Positions 49,406 through 58,466 of a stretch of 64,000 nucleotides of DNA are shown here, piece by piece; the stretch's first letter is position 1; every line of letters starts with the position of its first letter. The notes under the pieces were generated by a model. The model saw only the letters and a program-made list of their open reading frames with translations. It was not told the origin of the DNA and did not search any database. Source of the stretch: an uncultured Oceanisphaera sp. (GTDB lineage: Bacteria > Pseudomonadota > Gammaproteobacteria > Enterobacterales > Aeromonadaceae); the NCBI RefSeq assembly GCF_947495715.1, contig NZ_CANLZU010000019.1:40727-104726 (forward strand), given 5' to 3'. The translations under genes and the position numbers were made by a program.

Positions 49406-49996
49406 ATGAAACTGGCGCTGTTACCCCTGACCCTGCATCTGATGCCCGGCGGCAAGGTGCCGCTGCGTATCTTCGAGCAACGTTATATCCGAATGGTAAG
49501 CGAGGCGAGCCGAAGCGGAATCGGTTTTGGCATCGGCATGCTGGACGAACGTGACGAGACCGGTCATAGCGATCTCTTTACGCTCGGTACTCGAGTGAAC
49601 ATCATCGATTTCTATAATCTGGAAGACGGTTTGCTGGGACTGACGGTGGAAGCCGCAGATCGATTTCATATTCTGCAGCTCGAACAGGAGGAAGACGGTT
49701 TGTTGCAGGCCGAGGTGGAGTTGCTCGACAACTGGCAGCCCTGCAGCCTGTCACCGACCGAGCAGGTGCTGTCCGATAAGCTGCAGGAAGTGTTTGCCGA
49801 ATATCCGGAGCTGGCCGAGTTGCATCCCGCGCCCCGGTGGGGGGACGCGGCCTGGGTCACCCAGCGCTGGCTGGAAGTGCTGCCGCTGCAAAACCGCCAG
49901 GCACTGAAGCTGATGGCGGAAGACAGCTGCCAGCCAGCCCTGGGCTTTCTTATCTCGATGCTGACCGCGCCGTCGCAGCCGGAGCAGCGGCACTGA
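49406..49996 (+). CDS. LON peptidase N-terminal (substrate-binding) domain protein
   Basis: A 196-residue stand-alone LON N-domain protein with LPLTLHLMPGGKVPLRIFEQ and a RYIRMVSEASRSGIGFGIGML segment. There is no ATPase or protease domain. Such proteins are widespread but functionally obscure. AAGGAGGGA lies 6 bases before the ATG at 49406; the frame opens earlier at 49307 without a family match. It is convergent with priA, 2 bases apart. Confidence 0.85.
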   Translation: MKLALLPLTLHLMPGGKVPLRIFEQRYIRMVSEASRSGIGFGIGMLDERDETGHSDLFTLGTRVNIIDFYNLEDGLLGLTVEAADRFHILQLEQEEDGLLQAEVELLDNWQPCSLSPTEQVLSDKLQEVFAEYPELAELHPAPRWGDAAWVTQRWLEVLPLQNRQALKLMAEDSCQPALGFLISMLTAPSQPEQRH

Positions 49997-49998
49997 GG

Positions 49999-52197
49999 TT
50001 ACCAGAGCTCGACCGGATCGATATCCAGCGACCAGCGTACCTTGCGCGCCGAGGCCAGGGTATCTATTAACGCCACCGCCAGGCGACAGGCCGCCGCCAG
50101 CTCGCGCCGGTTGCCGGCCTGCAGCAGCAGCTGGTAGCGGTATTGCCCGGCCTTGCGTTCCATCTGGGCACTGAGTGGCCCCAGACACAGCACCGAAGAT
50201 GGCAGGCTGGGCAACAATTGTTGCACCAGTTGCTGCAAGAAAGTCTGTACCTGCTCCGCCTGGGTCGCCTGGGCCCGAAACAGTGCCTGAAAGCTGAACG
50301 GGGGCAGGGCGGCGGCCTGTCGCTCCTGCAGGGCGCTGTGGGCAAAGTGGCGATAACCCTGATTGGCCAGATCCTGCAGCAGCGCGTGTTCCGGCTGGTG
50401 GGTCTGCAGTACCACCCGGCCCGGCTTGCTGGCCCGTCCGGCCCGGCCCGCCACCTGAATATAAAGCTGGGCAAAACGTTCGGTGGCCCTGAAATCGCTG
50501 GCGAACAGGGCGCCGTCCGCATCCAGCATCGCCACCAGAGTGACATCGGGAAAGTGATGGCCCTTGGCCAGCATCTGGGTGCCGATCAAAATCTGATACT
50601 TGCCGTTGCGAATGCCTTCCAGATGTTGCTGAAAACTGCCTTTGCGCCGGGTGTTGTCCCGATCGATGCGAATAATGCCGTACTGGGGAAAGAGTCCGCT
50701 CAGGGCCTGCTCTACCTGCTCGGTGCCGAGCCCCGTGCCCACCAGTTGCCGGCTGTTGCAGCTCGGGCAACTGGGGGGCAAGGGGCGCTGGTGGTCGCAA
50801 TGGTGACAGTGCAGGCGGGAGGAATGCCGGTGCCAGGTATAGTGGGCGTCACAGCGTTCGCAGTCGGCCAGCCAGCCGCAGTCGTGACACAAGAGCGCCG
50901 GGGCATAGCCGCGCCGGTTCAGGAACAGCATCACCTGATTGCCCTTGGCCAGCTCCTGTTCAACCAGCTGAAGCAACTGGGGCGAGAGCCCGGCGTTCAT
51001 CTGGACATGTTTGCTGTCCAGCAGCAGGTGCTCGGCCACGGTGGCGGTGCCGGGTCGCTGGCTCAGGGTCAGCAACTGATATTTGCCTGCGGCCGCATTG
51101 TGCAGACTTTCGAAGCTGGGGGTGGCCGAGCCCAGCACGATGGGAATGTCGAGCTGGCGGGCGCGCAGTAACGCCAGATCCCGGGCATGATAACGAAAGC
51201 CGTCCTGCTGCTTGAACGAGGTGTCGTGCTCTTCGTCGATAATAATCATTCCCAGCCGGGCGAAGGGGGTCAGCAGGGCCGAGCGGGTGCCGATGACGAT
51301 GGCGGTGCCGCCATCCCGGCACGACAGCCAGGCATCCAGCCGCTCCCGTTCGTTCATGCCGGAATGCAGGGTGCTGATCGGCAGCTTGAAACGCTGTTGA
51401 AAGCGCGAGATGGTTTGCGGGGTCAGGCCGATCTCCGGCACCAGCACCAGCACCTGTTTACCCGACTTTAGTATCGGCTCCATGATCTGCAGATAGACCT
51501 CGGTCTTGCCGGAGCCGGTGATGCCTTCCAGTAGAAAGGGGCTGAAACCGTGCGCACTCTGGATCAGGCTGACCGCCAGCGCCTGCTCGGTAGTCAGGCG
51601 GGGCTTGTTCTCGTCAGCCACCTCGGTGCCGGTCGTGCGCCAGTCGACGATGTTCGGCAACTGCTCTCTTTTTTCGATCAGCTGCTTTTTGGCCAGCGCC
51701 TGCAGAATGGCACCACTGATGCCGCGGACCTCCAGCTCGCCGGCAGTCAGAGGCTCCTGGCGTAACAAGGTCAGCGCCTGTTGTTGCTTGACGGCCTGAG
51801 CGGAGACACCGGCCTCGGCATCGAGCAGGTGCCAGTAGGCGGTGCTGCGGTAGGCAGCGGCTTCGCCCTTGCGCAGCAAGGTTGGCAAGGCCTGAAAATA
51901 GACTTCGCCGGGGGCATGCAGATAATATTGTGTCGCCCAGGCCAGCAGCCGGAGTTCGGCCTCGGCCAGTATCGGCTCTTCATCCAATACGGCACCGATG
52001 GTCTTGAGTTTGGTGGCATCGATGTCGGAATCGGCGGGGTGAGACAGTACCAGCGCCGTCATGGTTCTGTTGCCGAAAGGCACCGAAACCCGGCAGCCCG
52101 GAGCGGGCAACGGCAGGGGGCAGAGGTAATCAAATTCCCGCCGCAATGGAACGGGCAGCGTAACCCGCAGCAAACCTGACTGTGGCGGTATCGACAT
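49999..52197 (-). CDS. priA: Primosomal protein N' (replication restart helicase PriA)
   Basis: A 732-residue superfamily 2 helicase, the same length as E. coli PriA, that reloads the replisome at stalled forks. The N-terminal 3'-DNA-binding domain starts LLRVTLPVPLRREFDYLCPL. Walker A is GITGSGKTEVYL and Walker B is IIDEEHD. The eight-cysteine zinc region runs from CHDCGWLADCERC to CPSCNS, and helicase motif VI lies near QVAGRAGR. The ATG at 52197 gives the family start. Confidence 0.98.
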   Translation of the reverse strand: MSIPPQSGLLRVTLPVPLRREFDYLCPLPLPAPGCRVSVPFGNRTMTALVLSHPADSDIDATKLKTIGAVLDEEPILAEAELRLLAWATQYYLHAPGEVYFQALPTLLRKGEAAAYRSTAYWHLLDAEAGVSAQAVKQQQALTLLRQEPLTAGELEVRGISGAILQALAKKQLIEKREQLPNIVDWRTTGTEVADENKPRLTTEQALAVSLIQSAHGFSPFLLEGITGSGKTEVYLQIMEPILKSGKQVLVLVPEIGLTPQTISRFQQRFKLPISTLHSGMNERERLDAWLSCRDGGTAIVIGTRSALLTPFARLGMIIIDEEHDTSFKQQDGFRYHARDLALLRARQLDIPIVLGSATPSFESLHNAAAGKYQLLTLSQRPGTATVAEHLLLDSKHVQMNAGLSPQLLQLVEQELAKGNQVMLFLNRRGYAPALLCHDCGWLADCERCDAHYTWHRHSSRLHCHHCDHQRPLPPSCPSCNSRQLVGTGLGTEQVEQALSGLFPQYGIIRIDRDNTRRKGSFQQHLEGIRNGKYQILIGTQMLAKGHHFPDVTLVAMLDADGALFASDFRATERFAQLYIQVAGRAGRASKPGRVVLQTHQPEHALLQDLANQGYRHFAHSALQERQAAALPPFSFQALFRAQATQAEQVQTFLQQLVQQLLPSLPSSVLCLGPLSAQMERKAGQYRYQLLLQAGNRRELAAACRLAVALIDTLASARKVRWSLDIDPVELW

Positions 52198-52221
52198 TGG
52201 TGATTTTTCCCCCGTTTGACC

Positions 52222-52250
52222 TTGCCTGTAAAAAGGCGATCCTATATTAT
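52222..52250 (+). promoter_or_regulatory. Probable rpmE promoter
   Basis: TTGCCT (52222-52227) and TATTAT (52245-52250) are separated by 17 bases, about 90 bases before the rpmE ATG and divergent from priA. Confidence 0.5.
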
Positions 52251-52339
52251 TCGCACCCTTCACAAAACGTGAATCATTCGTGTGGTGTCTGGCACAGGAT
52301 CAGATAGCGACACGGCCTACAAATTCAGAGGTTGTCCCC

Positions 52340-52555
52340 ATGAAAAACGGTATTCACCCACAATACAGCGAAATTACTGCCAAATGTTCTTGCGGTAACG
52401 AGATCAAAGTCGGCTCTACCATGGGTAAAAGCCTGAACCTGGACGTTTGCTCCGCTTGCCACCCGTTTTACACCGGTAAGCAGAAAATGGTTGATAGCGG
52501 CGGCCGCGTTGACCGTTTCAACAAGCGCTTCGGCGCGCTGTCCAGCAGCAAATAA
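52340..52555 (+). CDS. rpmE: 50S ribosomal protein L31 (zinc form)
   Basis: A 71-residue protein starting [20 protein letters not shown]. The zinc-binding cysteines are in CSCGNE and VCSACHPFY, so this is the C+ (zinc) paralog, which makes it a possible zinc store. A longer frame opens at 52280, but the ATG at 52340 gives the family start. Next to priA, as in E. coli. Confidence 0.98.
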   Translation: MKNGIHPQYSEITAKCSCGNEIKVGSTMGKSLNLDVCSACHPFYTGKQKMVDSGGRVDRFNKRFGALSSSK

Positions 52556-52572
52556 GCGATATTCATCGCAAG

Positions 52573-52599
52573 AAAAGGCGCCTCAGGGCGCCTTTTTTA
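52573..52599 (+). terminator. Rho-independent terminator after rpmE
   Basis: AAAAGGCGCC / GGCGCCTTTTTT with a short TCAG loop, 18 bases after the stop codon. Confidence 0.92.
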
Positions 52600-52668
52600 T
52601 TGCGCGCAACTTGTGAATGGCACCGATGTTTCCCATGGTTATGGCAGTTTTTTGTGTCGGGAAGCGAA

Positions 52669-53421
52669 ATGAAACCGTGGCTCTGGCTGTTGATCATGGG
52701 AGGGTGGCCGCTGATTGTGGTGGCAACATGCCCCACACCACCGGCAGACGAAACCGTAACAGTTCGGCATATTGTAGATGGTGACACTGTCATATTGCAG
52801 AACGGTAGAGTAATCCGCTTTATCGGCATCGATACGCCAGAATTCAATAAACACAGCAAATTAGCGGCGGAATTCGGGGCCGATGCAGCCCGGCGCTGGC
52901 TGCAGAATAAAATCCCGAAAGGGGGTCGATTGAAACTGGTTTTTGGTGTTGAAAGGCGTGATGATTATGGACGCTGGCTGGCTCATCCACTGACGGTTAA
53001 CGGCGATTTGCTGGTAACCGCCATGCTCGAGCAGGGGCTGGGGCCCCTGCTGCTGATTCCGCCCAACGATGATTACTGGCGGTGCTGGCTGGCAGCCGAG
53101 CAGCGGGCTCGCCAACATCGTCTGGGAGTATGGCAAGCGCCGTTGACCGACGTTTCCTCCGGTGGTTGGCAACTGTTGCAGACCAGGGTGGTACAACCCT
53201 GGCCAGGCTCGGGGCGACTGAAGCTCGAGCTGGAAGGCCCGCTGACCGTGATGGCCGGCAAGCAGTTGCCGGCGGCGGCACGCGCCAGCCTGAAGAGGCT
53301 GCGGCGAGGAGACCGGCTGTTTATTCGTGGCCGGGTTCGTGCCAGCCCCGGTGGTCGACAACATGGTCGACCGTTATTGTGGTTGAATCATCCCTGGCAA
53401 TTTTACCAGGTAGAGCAATGA
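52669..53421 (+). CDS. Secreted thermonuclease family (SNase) protein
   Basis: About 250 residues with an N-terminal export signal (KPWLWLLIMGGWPLIVVATC) and one staphylococcal-nuclease domain. Key residues are in VDGDTVILQNG, IRFIGIDTPEF (first catalytic Arg region) and VERRDDYGRWLAH. The C-terminal ~100 residues form an extra beta-rich part that is not recognised. Probably a periplasmic calcium-dependent nuclease. Start at 52669, after the rpmE terminator. Confidence 0.85.
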   Translation: MKPWLWLLIMGGWPLIVVATCPTPPADETVTVRHIVDGDTVILQNGRVIRFIGIDTPEFNKHSKLAAEFGADAARRWLQNKIPKGGRLKLVFGVERRDDYGRWLAHPLTVNGDLLVTAMLEQGLGPLLLIPPNDDYWRCWLAAEQRARQHRLGVWQAPLTDVSSGGWQLLQTRVVQPWPGSGRLKLELEGPLTVMAGKQLPAAARASLKRLRRGDRLFIRGRVRASPGGRQHGRPLLWLNHPWQFYQVEQ

Positions 53422-53455
53422 ATTTTTGCTAGGCAAGGGTGAATAAGTTGACTAC

Positions 53456-53481
53456 TATCACATTGTATAAACATTGTGATA
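53456..53481. promoter_or_regulatory. Inverted repeat before the malic enzyme gene
   Basis: TATCACA and TGTGATA, perfect 7-base arms 12 bases apart, with a further TTG/CAA match inside. It lies 58 bases before the malic enzyme ATG. A regulator site is possible; the arm orientation is the reverse of a CRP box. Confidence 0.4.
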
Positions 53482-53538
53482 AACTTGTTCACACTTAAAT
53501 CGTATAAATGTCAACAATCGCATCAGGGTACTCGTAGA

Positions 53539-54783
53539 ATGACCGACTTCCGTCAAAAAGCGCTCGATTATCATGCCTTACCTACTCCGGGTAAGATCTC
53601 CGTTGAAATCAGCAAGCCGGCTGAAACCGCCAAGGATCTCGCCTTAGCCTACAGCCCGGGTGTGGCCGAGCCGGTGCGCGAAATCGCCGCCGATCCCGAC
53701 AACGCTTACAAATATACCGCCAAGGGTAACCTGGTTGCCGTTATCACCAACGGTACCGCCATTCTGGGGCTGGGTAACCTGGGCCCGCTGGCCTCCAAGC
53801 CGGTAATGGAAGGCAAGGCGCTGCTGTTCAAGCGTTTCGCCAACCTTGACTCCGTGGATATCGAAGTCAAGCACCGCACCACCGAAGAATTCATTCAGAC
53901 CGTGGCTGCCATTGCCGATACCTTCGGTGGCATCAACCTGGAAGATATCAAGGCACCCGAGTGTTTTGAAATCGAAAAGGCGCTGATCGAACGCTGCAAC
54001 ATCCCCGTGTTCCACGATGACCAGCACGGTACCGCTATCGTGACCGCAGCCGGCATGATCAACGCCCTGGACGTTCAGGGTAAAGACATCGCCGAAGCAC
54101 GCGTGGTGTGTATGGGTGCCGGCGCCGCTGCCGTTGCCTGTATGGAACTGCTGATCAAGTGTGGCGCTCAGCGTGAAAACATCTACATGCTGGACCGCAA
54201 GGGTGTGATCCACACTCGTCGTGACGATCTGAACGAATACAAGGCGCTGTTTGCCAACAACACCGACAAGCGCACTCTGGAAGACGTGATCACCGACGCC
54301 GATGTATTCGTCGGTGTTTCCGGTCCCGACGTACTGCCGGCCGAAGCCGTTGCACTGATGGCGCCGAACCCGGTTATCTTTGCCTGCTCCAACCCGGATC
54401 CGGAAATCAAGCCCGAGCTGGCTCATTCCGTACGCCAGGATCTGGTGATGGGTACCGGTCGTTCCGACTACCCGAACCAGGTGAACAACGTGCTGTGTTT
54501 CCCGTTCATCTTCCGTGGTGCCCTGGACGTTCGCGCTTCCTGCATCAACGACGAGATGAAAGTGGCTGCCGTTGACGCCATCCGCGCACTGGCCAAAGAG
54601 CCGGTACCGCAGGAAGTGCTGAATGCTTCCGGTTACGACGCGCTGACGTTCGGCAAGGACTACGTGATTCCCAAGCCGATGGACCCGCGCCTGCTGCCCC
54701 GCGTCGCCCGCGCCGTGGCCGTGGCTGCCGTGGAATCCGGTGTGGCTCGCATCAGCCTGCCGGAAAACTACATGCTGGATTGA
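53539..54783 (+). CDS. Malic enzyme (oxaloacetate-decarboxylating), short form
   Basis: About 414 residues. It oxidatively decarboxylates malate to pyruvate with NAD(P)+. Signature segments are [33 protein letters not shown] and [12 protein letters not shown], plus the Rossmann loop [15 protein letters not shown]. It corresponds to the catalytic half of MaeB without the phosphotransacetylase-like domain. Cofactor preference cannot be told by eye. The ATG at 53539 is chosen over the longer frame; it ends in a strong terminator. Confidence 0.94.
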   Translation: MTDFRQKALDYHALPTPGKISVEISKPAETAKDLALAYSPGVAEPVREIAADPDNAYKYTAKGNLVAVITNGTAILGLGNLGPLASKPVMEGKALLFKRFANLDSVDIEVKHRTTEEFIQTVAAIADTFGGINLEDIKAPECFEIEKALIERCNIPVFHDDQHGTAIVTAAGMINALDVQGKDIAEARVVCMGAGAAAVACMELLIKCGAQRENIYMLDRKGVIHTRRDDLNEYKALFANNTDKRTLEDVITDADVFVGVSGPDVLPAEAVALMAPNPVIFACSNPDPEIKPELAHSVRQDLVMGTGRSDYPNQVNNVLCFPFIFRGALDVRASCINDEMKVAAVDAIRALAKEPVPQEVLNASGYDALTFGKDYVIPKPMDPRLLPRVARAVAVAAVESGVARISLPENYMLD

Positions 54784-54798
54784 TTCCGGACATGACAT

Positions 54799-54827
54799 GA
54801 AAAAGGGGAGCTTCGGCTCCCCTTTTT
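54799..54827 (+). terminator. Rho-independent terminator after the malic enzyme gene
   Basis: AAAAGGGGAGC-TTCG-GCTCCCCTTTTT hairpin 15 bases after the stop codon. Confidence 0.94.
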
Positions 54828-54852
54828 GATCATGAAGCGTGATATCTATCCC

Positions 54853-54955
54853 GGACAAAGGGCCCGCTCATCCGACCCGCTCAAGCACATCCCTGTGACG
54901 CTCAGCACATGACATCCCTGTCATGTGATGGCCGGCTGAGCAGATCCCTTTGTCC
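54853..54955 (-). repeat. Three-stem intergenic repeat, copy 5
   Basis: Perfect 10-bp terminal inverted repeat GGACAAAGGG / CCCTTTGTCC. It holds hairpins CACATCCCTGTG and CACATGACATCCCTGTCATGTG joined by ACGCTCAG. It is almost the reverse complement of the copy at 31666-31769, and lies between the malic enzyme and trmA genes. Confidence 0.9.
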
Positions 54956-55001
54956 TCCTTGATGTTCCGGTGCTGCTTACAGTTCGTTCTTGTCTCACCC
55001 C

Positions 55002-56099
55002 TCACTTGCGGGTCAGGTAGACCCCGGCTTCCATGTGATGGGTATAGGGGAACTGATCGAACAGGGCGAAGCGACTGATTTCGTGCGTCTGTGACAGGGT
55101 GTCCAGATTCTGGCGCAGAGTGTCGGGGTTGCAGGAGATGTAGACGATGTTGTCGTATTCCTGCACCAGTTTGACGGTTTCCTCGTCCAGTCCGGCCCGG
55201 GGTGGATCCACCAGTATGGTGTTGCACTCATAGCTGGCGAGATCGATGCCCTGCAGGCGGCGAAACTCGCGCACGCCGCGCATGGCCTGAGTGAATTCTT
55301 CCGCCGACATACGCAATATGGTCACGTTGTCGATAGTGTTGGCGGCAATGTTGTACTGGGCCGACTTGACCGAAGAGCTGGAGATTTCGGTGGCCAGCAC
55401 TCGGCGAAAGTTGGCGGCCAGCGCCAGAGAGAAGTTGCCGTTACCGCAATACAGCTCCAGCAGATCGCCGCTGGCACCCTGGGTGGCCTCCACAGCCCAG
55501 CTCAGCATTCGCTCGTTCATGCGGCCATTGGGCTGAGTAAAGCTGTTCTCCACCTGCTGGTAGACCAGTTCCTTGCCGGCTACCTGCAGTTTTTCCACCA
55601 CATAGTCCTGACCCACCACCCATTTCTGCTTTTTGGCCCGACCTATGATGCTGGCGGTAATGCCCTGTTGTTGCAGTTGTGCCTGCACGCCCTGTACAGC
55701 GCTGTGCCAGGCCTCGTCCAGCTGGCGATGGTAGAGCAGGCTGATCACCAGCTCACCGCTCAATGACGACAGAAAGTCGACCTGAAACAGCTTGCGGCGC
55801 AGCACGGGATCGGGCTTGAGCGCCTCCAGCAGCAGCGGCATCGCTCGGTTGATGAGGGTTGAAGCGGCAGGAAACTGGTCGACCCGATATTTCTCTCGAG
55901 TGGCCTGATCAAACATGATGTAGTAGAGATCTTCATCCTGATGCCAGACCCTGAACTCGGCGCGCATGCGGTAGTGTTCGGGCTCGGAGGCAAACACGTC
56001 CAGCGTCGGTGCGGTAAAGGGCGCGAAGATTTCCCGAAGCCGGTCGGCCTTTTCATCCAACTGTGCCTGGTAGGTTTGCGGGGTGACCACTGTGCTCAT
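55002..56099 (-). CDS. trmA: tRNA (uracil-5-)-methyltransferase TrmA
   Basis: A 365-residue SAM enzyme (E. coli 366) that makes m5U54 (ribothymidine) in the T-loop of tRNAs. The SAM motif is [16 protein letters not shown], and the catalytic Cys is in [13 protein letters not shown], preceded by [11 protein letters not shown]. Its stop codon lies within a CTCACCCCTCAC heptamer repeat. Divergent from the adenosyltransferase-like gene. Confidence 0.97.
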   Translation of the reverse strand: MSTVVTPQTYQAQLDEKADRLREIFAPFTAPTLDVFASEPEHYRMRAEFRVWHQDEDLYYIMFDQATREKYRVDQFPAASTLINRAMPLLLEALKPDPVLRRKLFQVDFLSSLSGELVISLLYHRQLDEAWHSAVQGVQAQLQQQGITASIIGRAKKQKWVVGQDYVVEKLQVAGKELVYQQVENSFTQPNGRMNERMLSWAVEATQGASGDLLELYCGNGNFSLALAANFRRVLATEISSSSVKSAQYNIAANTIDNVTILRMSAEEFTQAMRGVREFRRLQGIDLASYECNTILVDPPRAGLDEETVKLVQEYDNIVYISCNPDTLRQNLDTLSQTHEISRFALFDQFPYTHHMEAGVYLTRK

Positions 56100-56241
56100 G
56101 AGTTGCCTCTCTGTAAAACGAAGCGCAAATTCTACGGCCTGCGGCGAATTTGTCCAGTTATCGGGCGGCGGTCTGGTGCTCGCAAGGGGCTTTTGCCAGA
56201 CTGCAGCCTTCGCTAACGGAATGAAACAAAAGGAAATGGCT

Positions 56242-56769
56242 ATGCGCCGTAAAAAACCGGAAGATCTGCGGGAATGGTGTTATCCCTTTATCTTCGAGAC
56301 CCGATTGACCTGCGATTATGAAATTCTTACCGACGAGCTGTGCTGTCATATCGGTGTGGTGCTGTCGATGCTGCCTCAAGGGTTTGACGACATTCGACAT
56401 GATCTGGAGCAGCTACAACCGCTGATCTATAACCTTAACGGTTCGGTCAGGGGCAAGAACGGCATTTTCGAGCGGGATATCGAGTGGCTGAAAGCGCGAT
56501 ATAGTCACTATCAGCAGGAAACGGCAGGGCGAGTCACCGGCTTCGTGCTGCCGAGAGGACCGGCCCCGGTGCCGCAGTTGCATTTGTGTCGTTGTACCGG
56601 CAAGAAAATAGTGCGCATGCTGGTAAGGCTGGAACAAGAGGGCAGGACGTTCGATGAAACCCTGCCCCGTTTTGCCAATGTGCTGGCCAACTTCTTCTTC
56701 GTATTGACCGTGGCCATCAAGGATCGGCTGGGCACCGAAGAGGTGCCCTATATCAGCATCAATTACTGA
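56242..56769 (+). CDS. Cobalamin adenosyltransferase-like protein (PduO/MMAB fold)
   Basis: About 175 residues of helical-bundle type. [17 protein letters not shown] and the C-terminal [20 protein letters not shown], then [18 protein letters not shown], follow the PduO/MMAB pattern. The N-terminal TGDxG ATP loop is missing, and the usual C-R-R-A-E-R run is replaced by G-K-K-I-V-R, so enzymatic activity is doubtful. AGGAA lies 6 bases before the ATG at 56242; ATGs at 56221 and 56236 are alternatives. Divergent from trmA and 3.5 kb from btuB. Confidence 0.68.
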   Translation: MRRKKPEDLREWCYPFIFETRLTCDYEILTDELCCHIGVVLSMLPQGFDDIRHDLEQLQPLIYNLNGSVRGKNGIFERDIEWLKARYSHYQQETAGRVTGFVLPRGPAPVPQLHLCRCTGKKIVRMLVRLEQEGRTFDETLPRFANVLANFFFVLTVAIKDRLGTEEVPYISINY

Positions 56770-56820
56770 GCGGATACCGATGTTATCTGTCGGGTTATAG
56801 CTGGCCGCTATCGATGGTTG

Positions 56821-57753
56821 TTATCCGGCCAGCGCCTGAGCCAGTTGCTGATCGAAGTCCCGCCGCTGCTGGCTATCGAGCTTTTCGCGGATTTGCTGTT
56901 CCAGACGGCGGACCTTGTGTTCAAAGCCCCAGCGACTCAGGGTATTCAGATCTTCAACTGCCTTTGGCAATTCCAGTTTGTCGCCGTCAATCTGTTGATA
57001 CTTGGCCATCAGTTGTTTGGCCTGCAGCAGACGGACAGACAATTTGCGCGTCAGCGGAAATTCATGGCTCACCTGCTCTCCACTGGCGTTGGCTGCACTC
57101 AGGGTCAGCATGCCTGGTGCCGTATCGCCATCCATCAAAGACAGCAGGTCTACCAACAACAGACCGTTTTCATCCGTTTCCAGTGAGGCAATATTGGCAT
57201 CAAGGGCGGCCGTCAAGTTGAACTGGCGTAGTGGCGACTCGATTTTCTCGATCTTTTGATCGATCACCTCACGCTCGGGTGTGCCCAGCACCTTTTTCTC
57301 GCTTCGGGCCTGGCTTTCGATATTCATGAAGGGATTGATGCCGGCTACGCCGTTGGCCAGCAGATCCTTGGTCATCACGTCCGGCAGCATGCCAAAGAAA
57401 GGCAGCACATCGGCTATCGACAAGACGATGCCGCCTGCGGTCATGATGATGCCGCCCGGAAACTCATACAGCTCGCGCAAGGGCTGGTAGGGAGTATAAA
57501 CATCGAGTGTTTTATTGACCGAGTAGGTGGTGACATTAAAGGACTCTTGCTCGATCACGCTGAAACCGGGCGATGGTTGATCAATAAACCTTTGGTTAAC
57601 GCCTTGAACCTGAAAGGAATAGTCCTGACGAAGCGACTCCCGATCTATATCCATGGAGTTAACGGTTTCTGCGGGTAAATGGTTGGCGCAACCGGTCAGC
57701 CCGGCGAGCAGCATGCCGGCGGCTGCCGTTTTTACCAGAGTATGTGATGACAC
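56821..57753 (-). CDS. Lipoprotein of unknown function
   Basis: A 310-residue protein with an N-terminal signal and lipobox (AAAGMLLAGLTGCANHL), so probably lipid-anchored in the outer membrane. The rest has a short hydrophobic stretch (GGIIMTAGGIVLSIADVLPF) and a charged, helical C-terminus with coiled-coil character. No known domain is recognised. The start is a GTG at 57753 with AAGGAA upstream. No operon partner is apparent. Confidence 0.8.
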   Translation of the reverse strand: MSSHTLVKTAAAGMLLAGLTGCANHLPAETVNSMDIDRESLRQDYSFQVQGVNQRFIDQPSPGFSVIEQESFNVTTYSVNKTLDVYTPYQPLRELYEFPGGIIMTAGGIVLSIADVLPFFGMLPDVMTKDLLANGVAGINPFMNIESQARSEKKVLGTPEREVIDQKIEKIESPLRQFNLTAALDANIASLETDENGLLLVDLLSLMDGDTAPGMLTLSAANASGEQVSHEFPLTRKLSVRLLQAKQLMAKYQQIDGDKLELPKAVEDLNTLSRWGFEHKVRRLEQQIREKLDSQQRRDFDQQLAQALAG

Positions 57754-58088
57754 GTCATGTTCCTTTTTATATTAGTCAGTGCTTATATGTCTTGGCGGCA
57801 ACAGAATAAGCGTATGGCGATGAAGTACCAGCCGGGCTGGTTAGTGGAATGCCGGGGCGATAGCGTTAATACATTCCAGGTGCTGCCCGTCAAGGCGAGT
57901 TGCCAGCGAGTGCGTTTTTGAAGCGACTGTTGCCGGAAAATTCGAAGGAGTATATCGGCCCAGGCGCCGGGTTTCTTTAGCGCCAGAAGTGGGATAAAAC
58001 GAATAGCCAAAACAAAAAAGCCGCCGGGCCATGGGGCGCGGCGGCGTTGTTTTTGGTTATCGGTATTCGCCGGGTGGCGCTTGCGTGA
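57754..58088. other. Gap between the lipoprotein and sorB-like genes
   Basis: No convincing gene. Two overlapping minus-strand frames of 63-75 codons lack ribosome sites and family resemblance. The right part holds the terminator of the sulfite dehydrogenase genes, and the left part should carry the lipoprotein promoter, which was not resolved. Confidence 0.7.
58012..58055 (-). terminator. Rho-independent terminator after the sulfite dehydrogenase genes
   Basis: On the minus strand, GCCGCC...GGCGGC with an internal CCCC/GG loop is followed by TTTTTTG, 30 bases past the sorB-like stop. A-runs on the other side give a bidirectional look. Confidence 0.75.
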
Positions 58089-58460
58089 TTAATCCGCCTT
58101 GGCGGGTTGGCTATAGGGGTTTTCTGGCCGTTGATCGGCTCGTAGCGGTGGGCGACGCGCGCCTTCTTTCGGACCGTATGCGCTACTCAGGTAAGTCAGA
58201 ATAGTGTCCTCGGTATTGGCATCGAACGGCCACAACCCCTGCTTGTCCTGCATCCAGCGGATCAGTGACAGCCAGTGTTCGCGGCTGCCGCTGTTCTGGG
58301 TGACCAGTTTGGCGGAGTGACAGGCGGTACAGTTGTTGCGTACCGTTTCCCAGCCGGGGGCGATAATAAAGCCGGTTTGCGGATCCAGCTCGGCGGCCAG
58401 CGCCGGCGTAGAAGACAGACCCAGCAGTAACAAACTCAAGGCAACAGGATGTGCCATCAC
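58089..58460 (-). CDS. Cytochrome c subunit of periplasmic sulfite dehydrogenase (SorB-like)
   Basis: A 123-residue exported monohaem cytochrome c. A signal peptide (ALSLLLLGLSSTPALAA) precedes the haem motif CTACHS in WETVRNNCTACHS; a Met after the first helix (LIRWMQDKQGLW) may be the distal ligand. It probably takes electrons from the neighbouring molybdenum subunit. AGGAGG lies before the ATG. Six bases separate it from the sorA-like stop. Confidence 0.86.
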   Translation of the reverse strand: MMAHPVALSLLLLGLSSTPALAAELDPQTGFIIAPGWETVRNNCTACHSAKLVTQNSGSREHWLSLIRWMQDKQGLWPFDANTEDTILTYLSSAYGPKEGARRPPLRADQRPENPYSQPAKAD

Positions 58461-58466
58461 GTCCTC

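Noticed and set aside
53456..53481. CRP binding site
   Set aside because: The half-sites are in the reverse orientation (TCACA...TGTGA) with a 12-base gap, which does not fit the CRP consensus.
57783..58032. Small minus-strand frames of 63-75 codons
   Set aside because: They lack a ribosome site and overlap each other and the sulfite dehydrogenase terminator.
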